Assembly (NCBI RefSeq): GCF_018502385.1
Contig: NZ_CP075523.1
Coordinates: 1,240,001-1,304,000 of the forward strand
Direction: 5' to 3'
DNA from: Synechococcus sp. LA31
GTDB taxonomy: Bacteria > Cyanobacteriota > Cyanobacteriia > PCC-6307 > Cyanobiaceae
DNA length: 64,000 nucleotides
Shown here: one piece after another, positions 33,559 through 45,451 of the stretch
How the letters are laid out: every line of letters begins with the position of its first letter
Numbering within the stretch: the first letter of the stretch is position 1
The notes under the pieces: generated by a model
Told to the model about the DNA's origin: nothing
What the model saw: only the letters and a program-made list of their open reading frames with translations
The model's database searches: none
Made by a program: the position numbers and the translations under genes

Positions 33559-36500
33559 GCCTGGCCCGCTTCGATGCCAACGCCATGCCCCTCAGCCCGG
33601 GCATTCGCCTGCTGGAGGCCAGCGCTGGCACCGGCAAAACCTTTGCTCTGGCCCATCTGGTGCTGCGGCTGCTCAGCGAGGGGGCCCAGCCTTTGGTGGT
33701 GGAGCAGCTGTTGGTGGTCACCTTCACCGATGCAGCGGCGGCGGAATTGCGCGATCGCATCGCCCGGCGCCTGCAGGAGGCCCTGCACATGCTCGAGCCG
33801 GGCAGCACCGCCAGCCCCGGCGATGCACCGCTCGCGGCCTGGCGGGAGGCCCTGGGCCCCACACCACCGGCGCTGCTGCGGGGGCGCTTGCTGCTGGCCC
33901 TCGAGCAGCTCGATCGCGCCGATATCACCACCATCCATGGCTTCTGCCGGCGCACCTTGCAGCGCCAAGCCCTCGAAGCGGGCCTGGGGCCAGCGGTGAG
34001 CCTCGAGAGCGAAGGCCGCGAGCGCCGCGCCGAGCTGGTGCACGACTACTGGCGCCAACAGGTGCTGCCCCTGAGCGCGGGCTTACTGGCGGGCTTGCGT
34101 CAGCGCCACGTGAGCCCCGAGCAGCTGGTGCGGCTGCTCGGCAGCCTTGACGGCGATCCGGCCCTCAGCCTCGAGCCCCTGCCCGAGCCGCTCAGCCACG
34201 ACACGGCTTTCGCCCCGCAGCTCGAGGCGCTCTGGCCGCAGCTCTGGCACCACTTTCATCAGCAGTGGCACGCGTGCAGCGAAGCGCTGGAGGCCGACCT
34301 GGCCGCCGCGGCCGCGGAGCTCAAGAGCCTGGCTCTGCCCTACAAGCCCTACCGGCTCAAACCCAAGCCCGACAAGCTGCAGCGGGTGCAGGCCTGGCTC
34401 GATGGGCTGGGCGATGCCGCAACGCCCCCCAGCTACCAAGAGGTGCTCAGCCAGGGGGATCTGCTCGGCTACTTCCACCCCGGCAGCTTCTGCAAGGTGG
34501 CCGCCGCCGCCCATGGTGATGGCGTGTCGCTGCCGCAGCGGCCACTGCTGGAGGCGATCGCCGCGCTGATCGACGGGCCAGCCGAACTCCTGCTGCTGCA
34601 CTTCGCCCACTGGGGCCGCCGCGAGCTGGCCCGCCGGCGGGAGCGCAGCGGCCAGATGGGCTTCGGCCAGCTGCTCGAGCAGCTCGATCCGGGCGCCAAC
34701 CCTGGCGGCGCCTCCCCATTGCTGGAGGCGGTAGCCGGGCGGTACCGCGCCGCCTTGATCGATGAGTTTCAAGACACCGATCCCCTGCAATGGCGCATCC
34801 TCGAGCGGGCCTTCGCTGGCACCGAGCCCGGCCACCTGCTGGTGATGGTGGGCGATCCGAAGCAGGCGATCTACCGCTTCCGCGGCGGCGAGCTTGCCAC
34901 CTATCGCCAGGCCGGCAGCACCGCCAACGACCGCTTTGGCCTCACCGACAACCGCCGCTCCAGCGCCGATCTGGTGGCGGGGCTCAATGCCCTGATGCAG
35001 CCCGGGCTGGTGCGCTCAGACCTGGAGGTGCCCGCCGTGCAGGCCAAGGCCAACAAAGGCGAGCTGCTCCTGCCGGCTGAAGAGCCACCGCTGCAACTGC
35101 TGCCGGTGGAGCCCGCGGAGCTGGAGAGCCGGGTGGCCGCGCTGTGCCAGGGGCTACTGGAGCGGCGGCTTGTGCTGCGCCAGCGGGATCAGCAACGGGT
35201 GTTGCAACCGGGAGATCTCTGCTTGCTGGTGGGGCGCCACAGCCAGGCCGAAAGCCTGCGGGCGGCATTAGAGCGGCGCCAGCTGCCCAGCCGCCTGGTG
35301 AGCCGCGGTGATGTGTTCGAAAGCCTCGGTGCCACCGCCCTGCAGCGGTTGCTCGATGCCCTGGCCAACCCGGGCGATCCCGGCCGCCAGCGGCTGTTAG
35401 CGGCCTCAGCGCTGCTCGGTTGGTCGGCGGCTGAGCTCAAGGGCAGCCCGCCTGAACGCTGGGATCAGCTGGGGGGCGAGCTCAGCGGCTGGGCGCAGCA
35501 ACTGCCGCGGCTGGGGCTCACCGGCGTGCTCGCCGAGCTGCTCGGCACCGAAGGGCTGGCACGGCTCTCCCTGCGGGGGCGGGCCTTGGCGGATCTGCAA
35601 CAAGCGGCCGAGCTGGTGCAGGAGCAGATGCACAGCCAGGGGCTCAGCGCCGTGGCCGCAGCCGATTGGTTGCGCAACCTGCGGCTGCAGGAAGAGCGCG
35701 ATCCCCCCGATGAGCACCTCTGCCGCAGCGATGCCGCCCAATCGGCGATCGCCGTGGTGACGGTGCACCGCAGCAAAGGCCTGGAATATCCCGTGGTGAT
35801 CTGCCCTTACCTGTGGAAGGCCCCGGCCCCGCCCAAGGCGGGCAGCCAGCGGCTGGGGCGGCGCTGGCTGCCGCCAGGGCACAACCAACCCCGCCTGGAT
35901 CTGCACCTCAACCCCCACTGGGGCAGCGGCCGCGCCGCCGCCGCTCAAGATCACAACGCCCAGCTGCAGGAGGCCGAGCGGCTGGCCTATGTGGCCTGCA
36001 CCCGCGCCCAACATCTGCTGGTGCTCGCCTGGCCGGGCCCGGATCAGGCCGAAGCGGGCAATCCCTTGAGCCCATGGCTGGAGGAGCGCGAGCTCAGTGC
36101 GCTGCACACCATCGATCCCACCACCCTGCCGCCGCTGGATCCCCCCTGGCGGCCGGATCCAGAACGGGGCGCCCTCCAGCTGGGCCCCACCCCCAGCCGC
36201 CCGCTCGACAGCCGCTGGGGCCGCGCCAGCTACTCCGCCTGGGCCCATGCCGGCTCCGCCCTGCCGCCCCAGGCCGCCGATGAAGGCCGCGACAGCGATG
36301 CGCTCAGCCCCAGCGATGACAGCAGCGCTGAAACCCCGCCGCTCGAGCCAAATGCATGGCCAGCCCTCGGCCCCCTGGCCCACTTCCCCCGCGGTGCAGG
36401 CCCTGGCGATGCGCTGCACCGCATGCTCGAGCAGATCGATTTCCCGCAGCTAGCCGCTGAGCCGGATACCTTCCGCCCGCTGCTCCTGCAGGAGCTGGAT

Positions 36501-37181
36501 CGCGCCGGCCTGGAGCCAGAGCTGGTGGAGCCGCTGCTGCAGGGGCTCCACCAGCTGGTGCGCTGCCCCCTCGGCGGTGCCCTGGGGGCCTGCCGCTTGG
36601 CGGATCTGGCCAGCGGCAGCTGGCTGAGCGAGCTCAATTTCGATCTACCGCTGGCCCACACCGAGAGCCAGCGGCTGGTGCGCAGCAGCGGCCTGGCCGC
36701 CGCCTTCGCACAGCAGCCCGGCGGCCGTTTCGGTGCCAGCTACGGCGAGCAACTGCGCGGCCTGCAGGTGGCCAGCCGCGGTTTCCTCACCGGCTCGATC
36801 GATCTGGTGTTCCAGTGGCAGCAGCGCTGGTGGGTGGCCGATTGGAAGAGCAATTGGCTAGGCCGCAAAGGCAGCCAGGGCGAGGTGGTGGCCTGCGGCC
36901 CCGCCGATTACAACCAAACCGCGATGGCGGAGCTGATGGCCCGCAGCCACTACCCCCTGCAAGCGCACCTTTATCTGGTGGCGCTACATCGCTACCTGCT
37001 CTGGCGGCTGCCCGGCTACAACCCCACTGAGCACCTGGGGGGCTACGCCTACGTGTTTCTGCGCGGTGTGCCGGCAGCGGTGGAGGCGCCAGAGGCCGGC
37101 GTACCTGGCGTGCTGGTCGACAACCCACCGCTGGAGCGCCTATTCGCCCTGGACGCTCTGCTGCGGGATGGCCAACCATGA
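33555..37181 (+). CDS. recB: Exodeoxyribonuclease V subunit beta (RecB)
   Basis: 1208 residues from ATG 33555. UvrD-type superfamily 1 helicase: Walker A LLEASAGTGKTFALAHL, VVTFTDAAAAELRDRI, Walker B AALIDEFQDTDPLQWRIL, GDPKQAIYRFRGGEL, and VTVHRSKGLEYPVV; the last part (LTGSIDLVFQWQQRWWVADWKSNWLG) holds the D...DxK nuclease site. It therefore has both the 3'-5' helicase and nuclease of the complex. Starts inside the recC stop and ends inside the recD start. Confidence 0.95.
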   Translation: MSLARFDANAMPLSPGIRLLEASAGTGKTFALAHLVLRLLSEGAQPLVVEQLLVVTFTDAAAAELRDRIARRLQEALHMLEPGSTASPGDAPLAAWREALGPTPPALLRGRLLLALEQLDRADITTIHGFCRRTLQRQALEAGLGPAVSLESEGRERRAELVHDYWRQQVLPLSAGLLAGLRQRHVSPEQLVRLLGSLDGDPALSLEPLPEPLSHDTAFAPQLEALWPQLWHHFHQQWHACSEALEADLAAAAAELKSLALPYKPYRLKPKPDKLQRVQAWLDGLGDAATPPSYQEVLSQGDLLGYFHPGSFCKVAAAAHGDGVSLPQRPLLEAIAALIDGPAELLLLHFAHWGRRELARRRERSGQMGFGQLLEQLDPGANPGGASPLLEAVAGRYRAALIDEFQDTDPLQWRILERAFAGTEPGHLLVMVGDPKQAIYRFRGGELATYRQAGSTANDRFGLTDNRRSSADLVAGLNALMQPGLVRSDLEVPAVQAKANKGELLLPAEEPPLQLLPVEPAELESRVAALCQGLLERRLVLRQRDQQRVLQPGDLCLLVGRHSQAESLRAALERRQLPSRLVSRGDVFESLGATALQRLLDALANPGDPGRQRLLAASALLGWSAAELKGSPPERWDQLGGELSGWAQQLPRLGLTGVLAELLGTEGLARLSLRGRALADLQQAAELVQEQMHSQGLSAVAAADWLRNLRLQEERDPPDEHLCRSDAAQSAIAVVTVHRSKGLEYPVVICPYLWKAPAPPKAGSQRLGRRWLPPGHNQPRLDLHLNPHWGSGRAAAAQDHNAQLQEAERLAYVACTRAQHLLVLAWPGPDQAEAGNPLSPWLEERELSALHTIDPTTLPPLDPPWRPDPERGALQLGPTPSRPLDSRWGRASYSAWAHAGSALPPQAADEGRDSDALSPSDDSSAETPPLEPNAWPALGPLAHFPRGAGPGDALHRMLEQIDFPQLAAEPDTFRPLLLQELDRAGLEPELVEPLLQGLHQLVRCPLGGALGACRLADLASGSWLSELNFDLPLAHTESQRLVRSSGLAAAFAQQPGGRFGASYGEQLRGLQVASRGFLTGSIDLVFQWQQRWWVADWKSNWLGRKGSQGEVVACGPADYNQTAMAELMARSHYPLQAHLYLVALHRYLLWRLPGYNPTEHLGGYAYVFLRGVPAAVEAPEAGVPGVLVDNPPLERLFALDALLRDGQP

Positions 37182-38794
37182 GCAGCCTGGCCGCGGCCCT
37201 GGCCGACACCCTGCAGCGGCGGCTACCCGCCAGCGCCGAGGCAGATCTCCAGCTGCTCAAGCCCCTGATCGAGGCGCTGTTCGCGGCCTTGGAGCAAGGG
37301 GAGCTGGGCCTCGATCTCAAGGCTGAAGCACCAGACGGGCTGGATCAGAGCCACTGGCCGGATCACTACCTCACGGCCCTCAAGGCAAGCGGCTGGCTGG
37401 TGCAGGCCGATGCCCTTCGCGCCAACACCGAGGTGGAGGCACTGATCGTGCAGGAGGGCCGCTGGCTGCGCTGGCGGCGCTGGCAGGAGCAGCTGAGCCT
37501 CTGCCTCGATCAGCTGATCCACCGGGCCCAGGCCCCGCTGCCGCAAACCCACACCAGCGCCGCGATCCACCGGGCCATCGCCGCGGCCAGTGCCGGGCTC
37601 GATGGCACACAACAAGAGGCTGTGGCAGCCCTGCTGCAGCACCCCCTGGTGGTGCTGCTCGGCGGCCCTGGCACCGGCAAAACCTCCACCGTGGCGCGCA
37701 TGTTGGCGGCCGCGCTGGCCCTCGAACCCCAGTTGCGGGTGCAGCTGGCCGCCCCCACCGGCAAGGCCGCCGCGCGCCTCAGCGCTGCCCTGGCCAAGCG
37801 GCCGTCCCTGCCGTGCTCCACCCTGCACCGCCTGCTCGAGGCCCGCGGCGGCAGCCGCTTTGCCCGCCAGGCCGCCAACCCCCTGGAGCTCGATCTCCTG
37901 GTGGTGGATGAGCTCTCGATGGTCGACCTGCCCCTGATGGCGGCCTTGCTGGAGGCCATGCCCCCCCAGGGGCGTCTGCTGCTGGTGGGCGATGCGGGCC
38001 AGTTGCCGCCGGTGGGCACCGGCGCCGTGCTCGAAGAGCTCTGCCGCCCGGCGGTGCGGGCGCAGCTGGGCTCTGCGGTGGTGGAACTCACCACCACTTA
38101 CCGCAACAACGGCGCCATCGCCGCCATCGCGGCCGCCGCACGCGATCAGCCCACCCGCAGCGCCGATCCGCTGCAGGGGTTGCGGCCGCTGCTGCACGGC
38201 CTCGAGGCCAACGCCAACGTGCGCTGGCTCGAATGCCCCCTGCAACAGCTGCCCAAGGCGGTGCTCACTCCCCTGCGGCAGCACCAACAACAGCTGCAGG
38301 AGCTGAGCTTGGCGTTGCAGTGGCACGGCAGCGACGGGGAGCCTGGCGGCGCAGCGGCCTTACTGGCGGAGCTGGAGCAGCTGATCGCCCTGAGCCCCGT
38401 GCGCCAGGGGCCCTGGGGCGTGCAGGCCCTGCACCGCGCCCTGCTTGGCCCTGCGGCGACCGGGCCGCTGGAGCGCTGGCCCCTCGGCACCCCAGTGCTC
38501 AACCGACTGAACCGGCCCGAGCAGGAGCTCGCCAATGGCGACATCGGCGTGGTGGTGGAGCGCGAGGGCCAGCGGCTGGTGTTGATGGCGGGGGGGCGGC
38601 TGCTGCATCCCGCCCGGCTGGCGGGGGCCGAACCGGCCCTGGCCCTCACCGTGCACAAAGCCCAGGGCAGCCAATACGGCCAGGTGTTGTTGCTGGTGCC
38701 CCCCAGCCGCCACGCCGATCCACGCCTGCTCTACACAGGCCTCACCCGGGCCCGGCAGCAGCTGCTACTGGTCAGCCCCAGCCAGGCTGCCTAG
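37178..38794 (+). CDS. recD: Exodeoxyribonuclease V subunit alpha (RecD)
   Basis: 538 residues. 5'-3' SF1B helicase: Walker A VLLGGPGTGKTSTVARML, APTGKAAARL, Walker B LLVVDELSMVDLPLM, GDAGQLPPVGTGAVL, TTYRNNGAI, and motifs V/VI LTVHKAQGSQYGQVLLLV and LLYTGLTRARQQLLLV. The N-terminal ~150 residues form the usual RecB-binding part. With recC and recB it completes a RecBCD enzyme for double-strand break repair. Four-base overlap with recB; ten bases precede the next gene. Confidence 0.95.
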   Translation: MSSLAAALADTLQRRLPASAEADLQLLKPLIEALFAALEQGELGLDLKAEAPDGLDQSHWPDHYLTALKASGWLVQADALRANTEVEALIVQEGRWLRWRRWQEQLSLCLDQLIHRAQAPLPQTHTSAAIHRAIAAASAGLDGTQQEAVAALLQHPLVVLLGGPGTGKTSTVARMLAAALALEPQLRVQLAAPTGKAAARLSAALAKRPSLPCSTLHRLLEARGGSRFARQAANPLELDLLVVDELSMVDLPLMAALLEAMPPQGRLLLVGDAGQLPPVGTGAVLEELCRPAVRAQLGSAVVELTTTYRNNGAIAAIAAAARDQPTRSADPLQGLRPLLHGLEANANVRWLECPLQQLPKAVLTPLRQHQQQLQELSLALQWHGSDGEPGGAAALLAELEQLIALSPVRQGPWGVQALHRALLGPAATGPLERWPLGTPVLNRLNRPEQELANGDIGVVVEREGQRLVLMAGGRLLHPARLAGAEPALALTVHKAQGSQYGQVLLLVPPSRHADPRLLYTGLTRARQQLLLVSPSQAA

Positions 38795-38804
38795 CCTCAG
38801 CCCC

Positions 38805-39170
38805 ATGGCCAACGTTATGGAGCGCCCCTGGGGCTGGTTCGAAACGCTGGGGGCTGGCGAGGGCTATCTGGTGAAGCGCCTCTGCATCCGCGCCGGACAG
38901 CGCATCAGCCTGCAGCGTCACCACCACCGCAGTGAGCATTGGGTGGTGGTGGCCGGCACGGGCAGCCTGCTCTGCGCCACGCAAACGATCGGCGCCGAGG
39001 TGGGCACCACCCTGCTGATTCCCTGCGGCGCCTTGCATCGCGCCACGGCCGGCGAACACGATCTGCTCATCGTGGAAGTGCAGCGGGGCGAGCTGCTAAG
39101 TGAAGACGACATCGAACGCATCGCCGACGACTATCAGCGCGTCAGCGAGCGCGCACAGGGCAAGTGTTAG
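38805..39170 (+). CDS. Cupin phosphomannose isomerase-like protein
   Basis: 121 residues. ERPWGWFETLGAGEGYLVKRLCIRAGQRISLQRHHHRSEHWVVVAGTGSLL is the type II mannose-6-phosphate isomerase cupin, corresponding to the C-terminal domain of bifunctional ManC (GDP-mannose pyrophosphorylase/isomerase). The HHHRSEHW motif supplies the metal ligands. As a stand-alone domain it may isomerise mannose-6-phosphate and fructose-6-phosphate. It lies ten bases after recD and may be read from that operon. Confidence 0.85.
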   Translation: MANVMERPWGWFETLGAGEGYLVKRLCIRAGQRISLQRHHHRSEHWVVVAGTGSLLCATQTIGAEVGTTLLIPCGALHRATAGEHDLLIVEVQRGELLSEDDIERIADDYQRVSERAQGKC

Positions 39171-39263
39171 GTTGAGCGAGAGACCCTTTGTGTAGGGCAA
39201 GGCAGTTATTCGAAGCGCCAACGCTGAGCGATCCACGCAGCGCGTTATTGCTTCATCTCCAGG

Positions 39264-41156
<1,893 letters not shown>

Positions 41157-41183
41157 TCCGCTCCGGCCCCACGGCCACCGGCC

Positions 41184-41384
41184 TCAAGCACAGAGGCCGG
41201 TGAGTCCCTCGGTTGCGATCACGGTCAGCTGGTCAACACTGAGGCGCTCCACCGCCACCACCAAACTGGGCTGCACGCTCTCGCATTCGCTGGCCACCAG
41301 ACTTTGCAAGAGGTCAAAGCGATCCTGAGGAGCCAGCTCCCCGTCGTCGCTCCAAGCCAAACTCCAGGGCACGGGTGCCGTCAT
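41184..41384 (-). CDS. Small unknown protein
   Basis: 66 residues (MTAPVPWSLAWSDDGELAPQDRFDLLQSLVASECESVQPSLVVAVERLSVDQLTVIATEGLTGLCA). Soluble, acidic, no recognised domain. Supported by its position in an otherwise empty gap between two plus-strand genes, an ATG start and core-like codon use; not proven. Confidence 0.5.
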   Translation of the reverse strand: MTAPVPWSLAWSDDGELAPQDRFDLLQSLVASECESVQPSLVVAVERLSVDQLTVIATEGLTGLCA

Positions 41385-41621
41385 GGGAGGCGCTCGCTAT
41401 GGGTGTGGATTCACTGACAATCGGACAGTAATCGGGGATCAGGGCGTTTCTTCCGGTTCCCTTCGGTGTTGCTTCAAGCCTCTTCACCTGAGCGCGGCAG
41501 CCCTGCCGCACGTGGAGAGTGTCACGATCACGCCGCTGTACATTGACAGAGATTCAAGGCCCACTGCCTCCTCCAGGAACCGCAGCACCCACGGATCAGT
41601 TTTCAGGTTCCGCATCAAGGA

Positions 41622-42035
41622 ATGACCATTTACATCGGCAACCTCTCGTTCCAGGCCGAACAAGAGGATCTGCTTGACCTCTTCAGCCAGTACGGCGAAG
41701 TGGCCAAGTGCAGCCTTCCCCTCGACCGTGAAACCAACCGCAAGCGCGGTTTCGCCTTCGTCGAGATGGCCAATGAAGCCGACGAGCAGAAAGCCGTCGA
41801 CGATCTCCAAAACGTGGAGTGGATGGGCCGCATGATCCGCGTCAACAAAGCCACTCCCCGTCAAGGCGGCGGTGGTGGCGGCGGCGGCTACGGCGGTGGC
41901 GGCGGTGGCCGTGGCGGCTACGGCGGTGGCAACCGTGGTGGCGGTGGTGGCTATGGCGGTGGCGGTGGTGACCGCGGCGGCTATGGCGGCGGCGGTGGCG
42001 GCGGCTACGACGGCGGCGGCGGCAACCGCTGGTGA
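41622..42035 (+). CDS. RRM RNA-binding protein with glycine-rich tail (Rbp type)
   Basis: 137 residues. An RRM spans 1-80, with RNP2 IYIGNL at residues 3-8 and RNP1 RGFAFVEM around 44-51. The tail from about 86 is almost entirely Gly with Tyr, Arg and Asn in GGYGGGGG units. This is the cyanobacterial Rbp family, whose members bind mRNA and are often cold-induced. An AAGGA precedes the ATG directly. The 237-base leader (41385-41621) is long and without a gene, as is common for cold-regulated rbp genes. A strong terminator follows at 42067. Confidence 0.93.
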   Translation: MTIYIGNLSFQAEQEDLLDLFSQYGEVAKCSLPLDRETNRKRGFAFVEMANEADEQKAVDDLQNVEWMGRMIRVNKATPRQGGGGGGGGYGGGGGGRGGYGGGNRGGGGGYGGGGGDRGGYGGGGGGGYDGGGGNRW

Positions 42036-42066
42036 TCGCGGCCTGAGCGGGTCAACCGCTCAAAGA

Positions 42067-42106
42067 AAAGCCCTGGGTGCTGGTCGCTGGCCAGCCCCAG
42101 GGCTTT
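42067..42106 (+). terminator. Terminator hairpin after the RRM gene
   Basis: aaagccctggg (42067-42077) and ccccagggcttt (42095-42106) form an 11-bp stem with a 17-base loop, 32 bases after the rbp stop. The stem end is AAA/TTT, giving the T run typical of Rho-independent termination in both directions; it may also serve the minus-strand gene at 42140. Confidence 0.85.
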
Positions 42107-42139
42107 GTGCTGAGGATCAGCTGCACGCTGCCGAGCCCA

Positions 42140-42340
42140 TCAGGCGATTACGTCGCTGGTGTCGAGTTCAACCAGATCGTGCAGTTGATCCTCTTGCCAT
42201 TCGCGGCAGCGCACCTCGCGGATCGGATGGGTGGGCTGCAGTTCGCCTTCTCGTGGTTCAGGCAGGGCGCTGCGCAGGCTGCGACGACGCAACTTCGCCG
42301 TCCAGCGATGGAAACGATGAAAGTCTCGGGTCCGTGTCAT
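42140..42340 (-). CDS. Small basic protein, unknown
   Basis: 66 residues from ATG 42340 (MTRTRDFHRFHRWTAKLRRRSLRSALPEPREGELQPTHPIREVRCREWQEDQLHDLVELDTSDVIA). A purine-rich AGAGG lies about six bases before the ATG and supports this start over the longer frame. The N-terminal third is strongly basic, the C-terminus acidic, suggesting nucleic-acid binding or a disordered protein. No known domain. Confidence 0.6.
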   Translation of the reverse strand: MTRTRDFHRFHRWTAKLRRRSLRSALPEPREGELQPTHPIREVRCREWQEDQLHDLVELDTSDVIA

Positions 42341-42457
42341 GAACACCTCTGGGTGGTGACAGGTCTGGTCTAACGCGGCCGCCGCGCTCCGCAATGTTCA
42401 GCGGAAACAGCTTCACAGTTCCCTTGGTGGCGCTGCCGCCAGGCCTTGAATACAGCC

Positions 42458-44248
42458 ATGCCCGGCCCTACTCCTCCGCTGCAGCGCCTGCTGCGCAGCC
42501 TGCGCCCCCATCGCCGCCTGGTGTGGCTCGCGGCCAGCTGCTCGGTGCTCAACAAGCTGTTTGATCTGGCACCACCGGTGCTGATCGGTCTGGCGGTGGA
42601 TGTGGTGGTGCAGCAGAACACCTCCTGGCTGGCGGCCCTTGGCGTCACGTCTGTGCCCGGCCAACTCGGCGTGCTGGCAGCGCTCTCCTTGGTGATCTGG
42701 AGCGCTGAATCGCTGTTCGAATACCTCTACGCCCTGCTCTGGCGCAACCTGGCCCAAACGGTGCAGCACGAGTTGCGGCTCGAGGCCTACAGCCATCTGC
42801 AGCGGCTGGAGATGGGCTTCTTCGAAGCGAGCAGCAGCGGTCGCCTACTGGCGATCCTCAACGACGACATCAACCAGCTGGAGCGCTTCCTCGATCACGG
42901 CGCCAACGAGATCCTGCAGCTGATCACCACAGTGTTGGCGGTGGGCGGCGCCATGGTGTGGCTCTCCCCCACGGTGGCGGGGGTGTCGTTTATTCCGATC
43001 CCGCTGATCCTCTGGGGATCCCTGAACTTCCAGAAACGGCTGCAACCCCGCTACCGCGAGGTGCGCGAGCGGGCCGGCGATCTGGCCAGCCGCCTTTCCA
43101 ACAACCTCGGCGGCATGCTCACGATCAAGAGCTACGCCGCCGAGCGATGGGAGAACCAACGGCTCGCCGAGCAGAGCCATGCCTATCGGATCAGCAATGC
43201 CAAAGCGATCCGCTTTTCGGCGGCCTTCATCCCGTTGATCCGCTTCGCGATCCTGTTTGCCTTCCTGGCGATCCTGGTGATCGGCGGCCTGCAGGCCTGG
43301 CAGGGCGCCATCGCCGTGGGCACCTATTCGTTTCTGGTGTTCATCACCCAGCGGCTGCTCTGGCCACTCACCAGCCTGGGCCGCACCCTCGACGACTACC
43401 AGCGCGCCATGGCCTCCAGCCAGCGCGTGTTGGATCTGATCGACACCCCCATCGCCATCCCGAGCGGCGATCGGCCCCTGCCCCTGAGCCGCGTGCACGG
43501 CGCGATCGAATTCCGCCAGGTGGATTTCGCCTACAGCGGCCGTGATCCGCTGCTGCAACACTTCAACTTGCAGGTGCCCGCTGGCAGCACGATCGGCATC
43601 GTGGGCGCCACGGGATCAGGCAAAAGCACGATCGTGAAGCTATTGCTGCGGCTGTATGAGCTGCAGGGCGGCGCGATCTTGCTCGATGGCATCTCGATTG
43701 AACAGCTGCAGTTAGCCGATCTACGCCGTGCGATCGGCCTGGTGAGCCAGGAGGTGTTTCTGTTCCACGGCAGCGTGGCTGAGAACATCGCCTACGGCAG
43801 CTTCGAGGCACCCCGCGCCGCGATCAAGCGCGCCGCTGAGCTAGCGGAAGCCGCTCGCTTCATCGAAGCCTTACCCCAGGGCTACGACACGGTGGTGGGC
43901 GAGCGCGGCCAGCGCCTCTCCGGCGGCCAGCGCCAGCGCATCGCCTTGGCCCGCGCCATTCTCAAAAACCCACCAGTGCTCATCCTCGATGAAGCCACCG
44001 CGGCGGTGGATAACGAAACCGAAGCCGCCATCCAGCGCTCCCTCGAGTTGATCACCGCTGAGCGCACCACCCTGGTGATCGCCCATCGCCTCTCCACCGT
44101 GCGCCATGCCGATCAGATCGTGGTGATGGATCAGGGCCGGATCGTGGAGCGCGGCAGCCACGATCAGCTGATTGCCGCAGGCGGGGCTTATGTGAACCTC
44201 TGGCGTGTGCAGGCCGGCCTTCGCGCCGATGAAGCCCTGCGCCTGTGA
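42458..44248 (+). CDS. ABC exporter, fused permease and ATPase (MsbA type)
   Basis: 596 residues from ATG 42458 (a TTG at 42446 adds four). An ABC type-1 membrane domain of six helices (about 25-325; [14 protein letters not shown] and the coupling region seen) is followed by an ATPase with Walker [13 protein letters not shown], signature [14 protein letters not shown], Walker [12 protein letters not shown] and the switch His in VIAHRLSTV. Half-size transporters of this kind work as homodimers and export lipids, drugs or peptides. No peptidase domain. No substrate clue from its neighbours. Confidence 0.92.
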   Translation: MPGPTPPLQRLLRSLRPHRRLVWLAASCSVLNKLFDLAPPVLIGLAVDVVVQQNTSWLAALGVTSVPGQLGVLAALSLVIWSAESLFEYLYALLWRNLAQTVQHELRLEAYSHLQRLEMGFFEASSSGRLLAILNDDINQLERFLDHGANEILQLITTVLAVGGAMVWLSPTVAGVSFIPIPLILWGSLNFQKRLQPRYREVRERAGDLASRLSNNLGGMLTIKSYAAERWENQRLAEQSHAYRISNAKAIRFSAAFIPLIRFAILFAFLAILVIGGLQAWQGAIAVGTYSFLVFITQRLLWPLTSLGRTLDDYQRAMASSQRVLDLIDTPIAIPSGDRPLPLSRVHGAIEFRQVDFAYSGRDPLLQHFNLQVPAGSTIGIVGATGSGKSTIVKLLLRLYELQGGAILLDGISIEQLQLADLRRAIGLVSQEVFLFHGSVAENIAYGSFEAPRAAIKRAAELAEAARFIEALPQGYDTVVGERGQRLSGGQRQRIALARAILKNPPVLILDEATAAVDNETEAAIQRSLELITAERTTLVIAHRLSTVRHADQIVVMDQGRIVERGSHDQLIAAGGAYVNLWRVQAGLRADEALRL

Positions 44249-44321
44249 GCCAACCCAAAAACTGACACCGCGTTATGCAACGACAAAGGTTTGGTCAAGA
44301 GGCGTGAAATAAGTTGTGAGA

Positions 44322-45245
44322 ATGAAGAGTCCAGGCCTGAAGAGCATCGGCATCAGCCCCCGCGATGAGCGCGGCCCGATCCTGATGGCCATTGCCTTGG
44401 GTCTTGGCGGCGGCCTGCTGCTGGCAGCGCCGCTCAACCAACTGCTGGAAGGCCCTCCCGTGGGCAGCAATCACCAAGTGGTGAACCCCTTCAGCACCTG
44501 GACGGGCATGGGCGAGAAGGAGGTGGTGATCCTCGGCACCGATGTGGGCGGCGGCAACACCGATGTGATGTACACGGTGCGCGTGGACAACGGCATCACC
44601 AAGCTCACCCAGATCCCGCGCGACACCTTCATCGATTCAACCCGTTTCGGCCCGATGAAGGCCAACGCGCTCTACGCCTTCGGCGGCCCCGATGCGGTGA
44701 AGCAGGAACTCTCCAAGCAGTTGGGGCGGCCAGTGCAGCACCACATCCTGGTGAATCTCTCGGTGATCCGCCGCCTTGGCGATGCCCTCGGCGGCCTCGA
44801 GGTCGACGTGCCCAAGCGGATGGTTTACACCGATCGAACCCAGGGCCTCTACATCGATCTGCAACCGGGCAAGCAGGTGCTGCGCGGCCGCGACATCGAA
44901 GGCTTCCTGCGCTTCCGCCACGACGAAATGGGCGACATCGGCCGCCTCGATCGCCAGAAGTTGCTGCTCAAAGCACTGTTCGATCAACTCACCAAACCTG
45001 AAAACCTGGTGCGCATGCCCGCTCTGCTGGCCGCCGCCGGACAAGACATGAAAACCGATCTGGGCCCGATGGAAATCGGCGGCCTGATGACCGCGATGGG
45101 CGGCACCAAGCTCGATGCCGAACGCCTGAGCGGCAGGCCCTTCATGCGCGATGGCATCAGCTACTGGGAAGCCGAATGGCCCAGCCCTGCCAGTCACGAC
45201 ACACCAGCCTCCGCCGGCTCGGATCGTTATGACGCGGTGTTCTGA
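44322..45245 (+). CDS. LytR-CpsA-Psr (LCP) family protein
   Basis: 307 residues from ATG 44322 (GTG 44316 adds two). One N-terminal membrane helix (ILMAIALGLGGGLLLAAPL) anchors an outside LCP domain: VVILGTDVGGGNTDVMYTVRVDN, LTQIPRDTFID with the catalytic-site Arg-Asp, VNLSVIRRLGDALGGLEVDVP and GFLRFRHDEMGDIGRLDRQ. LCP enzymes attach polymers to peptidoglycan or otherwise act on polyprenyl-phosphate-linked sugars. The 3' end overlaps the convergent gene at 45227 by 19 bases. Confidence 0.92.
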   Translation: MKSPGLKSIGISPRDERGPILMAIALGLGGGLLLAAPLNQLLEGPPVGSNHQVVNPFSTWTGMGEKEVVILGTDVGGGNTDVMYTVRVDNGITKLTQIPRDTFIDSTRFGPMKANALYAFGGPDAVKQELSKQLGRPVQHHILVNLSVIRRLGDALGGLEVDVPKRMVYTDRTQGLYIDLQPGKQVLRGRDIEGFLRFRHDEMGDIGRLDRQKLLLKALFDQLTKPENLVRMPALLAAAGQDMKTDLGPMEIGGLMTAMGGTKLDAERLSGRPFMRDGISYWEAEWPSPASHDTPASAGSDRYDAVF

Positions 45246-45451
45246 TCCGTGCCCTCAACCTCAGCCCGATAAGCCTCAGGCACCAGCACCAGAAACACCC
45301 ACCACCACAGCAGCACCCCAACCGCTAGCGGCGCACTGATCCACCAGATCCGCGGCCACCACCAGCTGCCGCCCACCACCACCAAGCCGGTGAGCAGGAT
45401 CGACCAGGGCTGACACCACCACGGTTTCTGGCTCCAGAGGCTTTCAGCCAT
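45227..45451 (-). CDS. Small tryptophan-rich membrane protein (possibly DUF6737)
   Basis: 74 residues from ATG 45451 (MAESLWSQKPWWCQPWSILLTGLVVVGGSWWWPRIWWISAPLAVGVLLWWWVFLVLVPEAYRAEVEG...). Two membrane helices and an unusual number of Trp, with the motif KPWWCQPWSILLTG that I associate with a cyanobacterial family of unknown function. It overlaps the upstream mgtC-type gene by eight bases, so they are likely translated together. Confidence 0.75.
   Translation of the reverse strand: MAESLWSQKPWWCQPWSILLTGLVVVGGSWWWPRIWWISAPLAVGVLLWWWVFLVLVPEAYRAEVEGTDQNTAS

Noticed and set aside
30298-38794. Very frequent CTCGAG in recCBD as a possible Chi-like or restriction-related signal
   Set aside because: Most occurrences are in-frame Leu-Glu codons, and CTGGAG is also common; without a count against expectation I cannot claim enrichment.
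41872-42030. GGC/GGT repeats as a possible CRISPR or satellite
   Set aside because: These are codon repeats of the Gly-rich tail of the RRM protein.
41872-42342. 156-codon plus-strand frame rich in Ala and Val
   Set aside because: It is a frame-shifted reading of the glycine-repeat DNA of the RRM gene.
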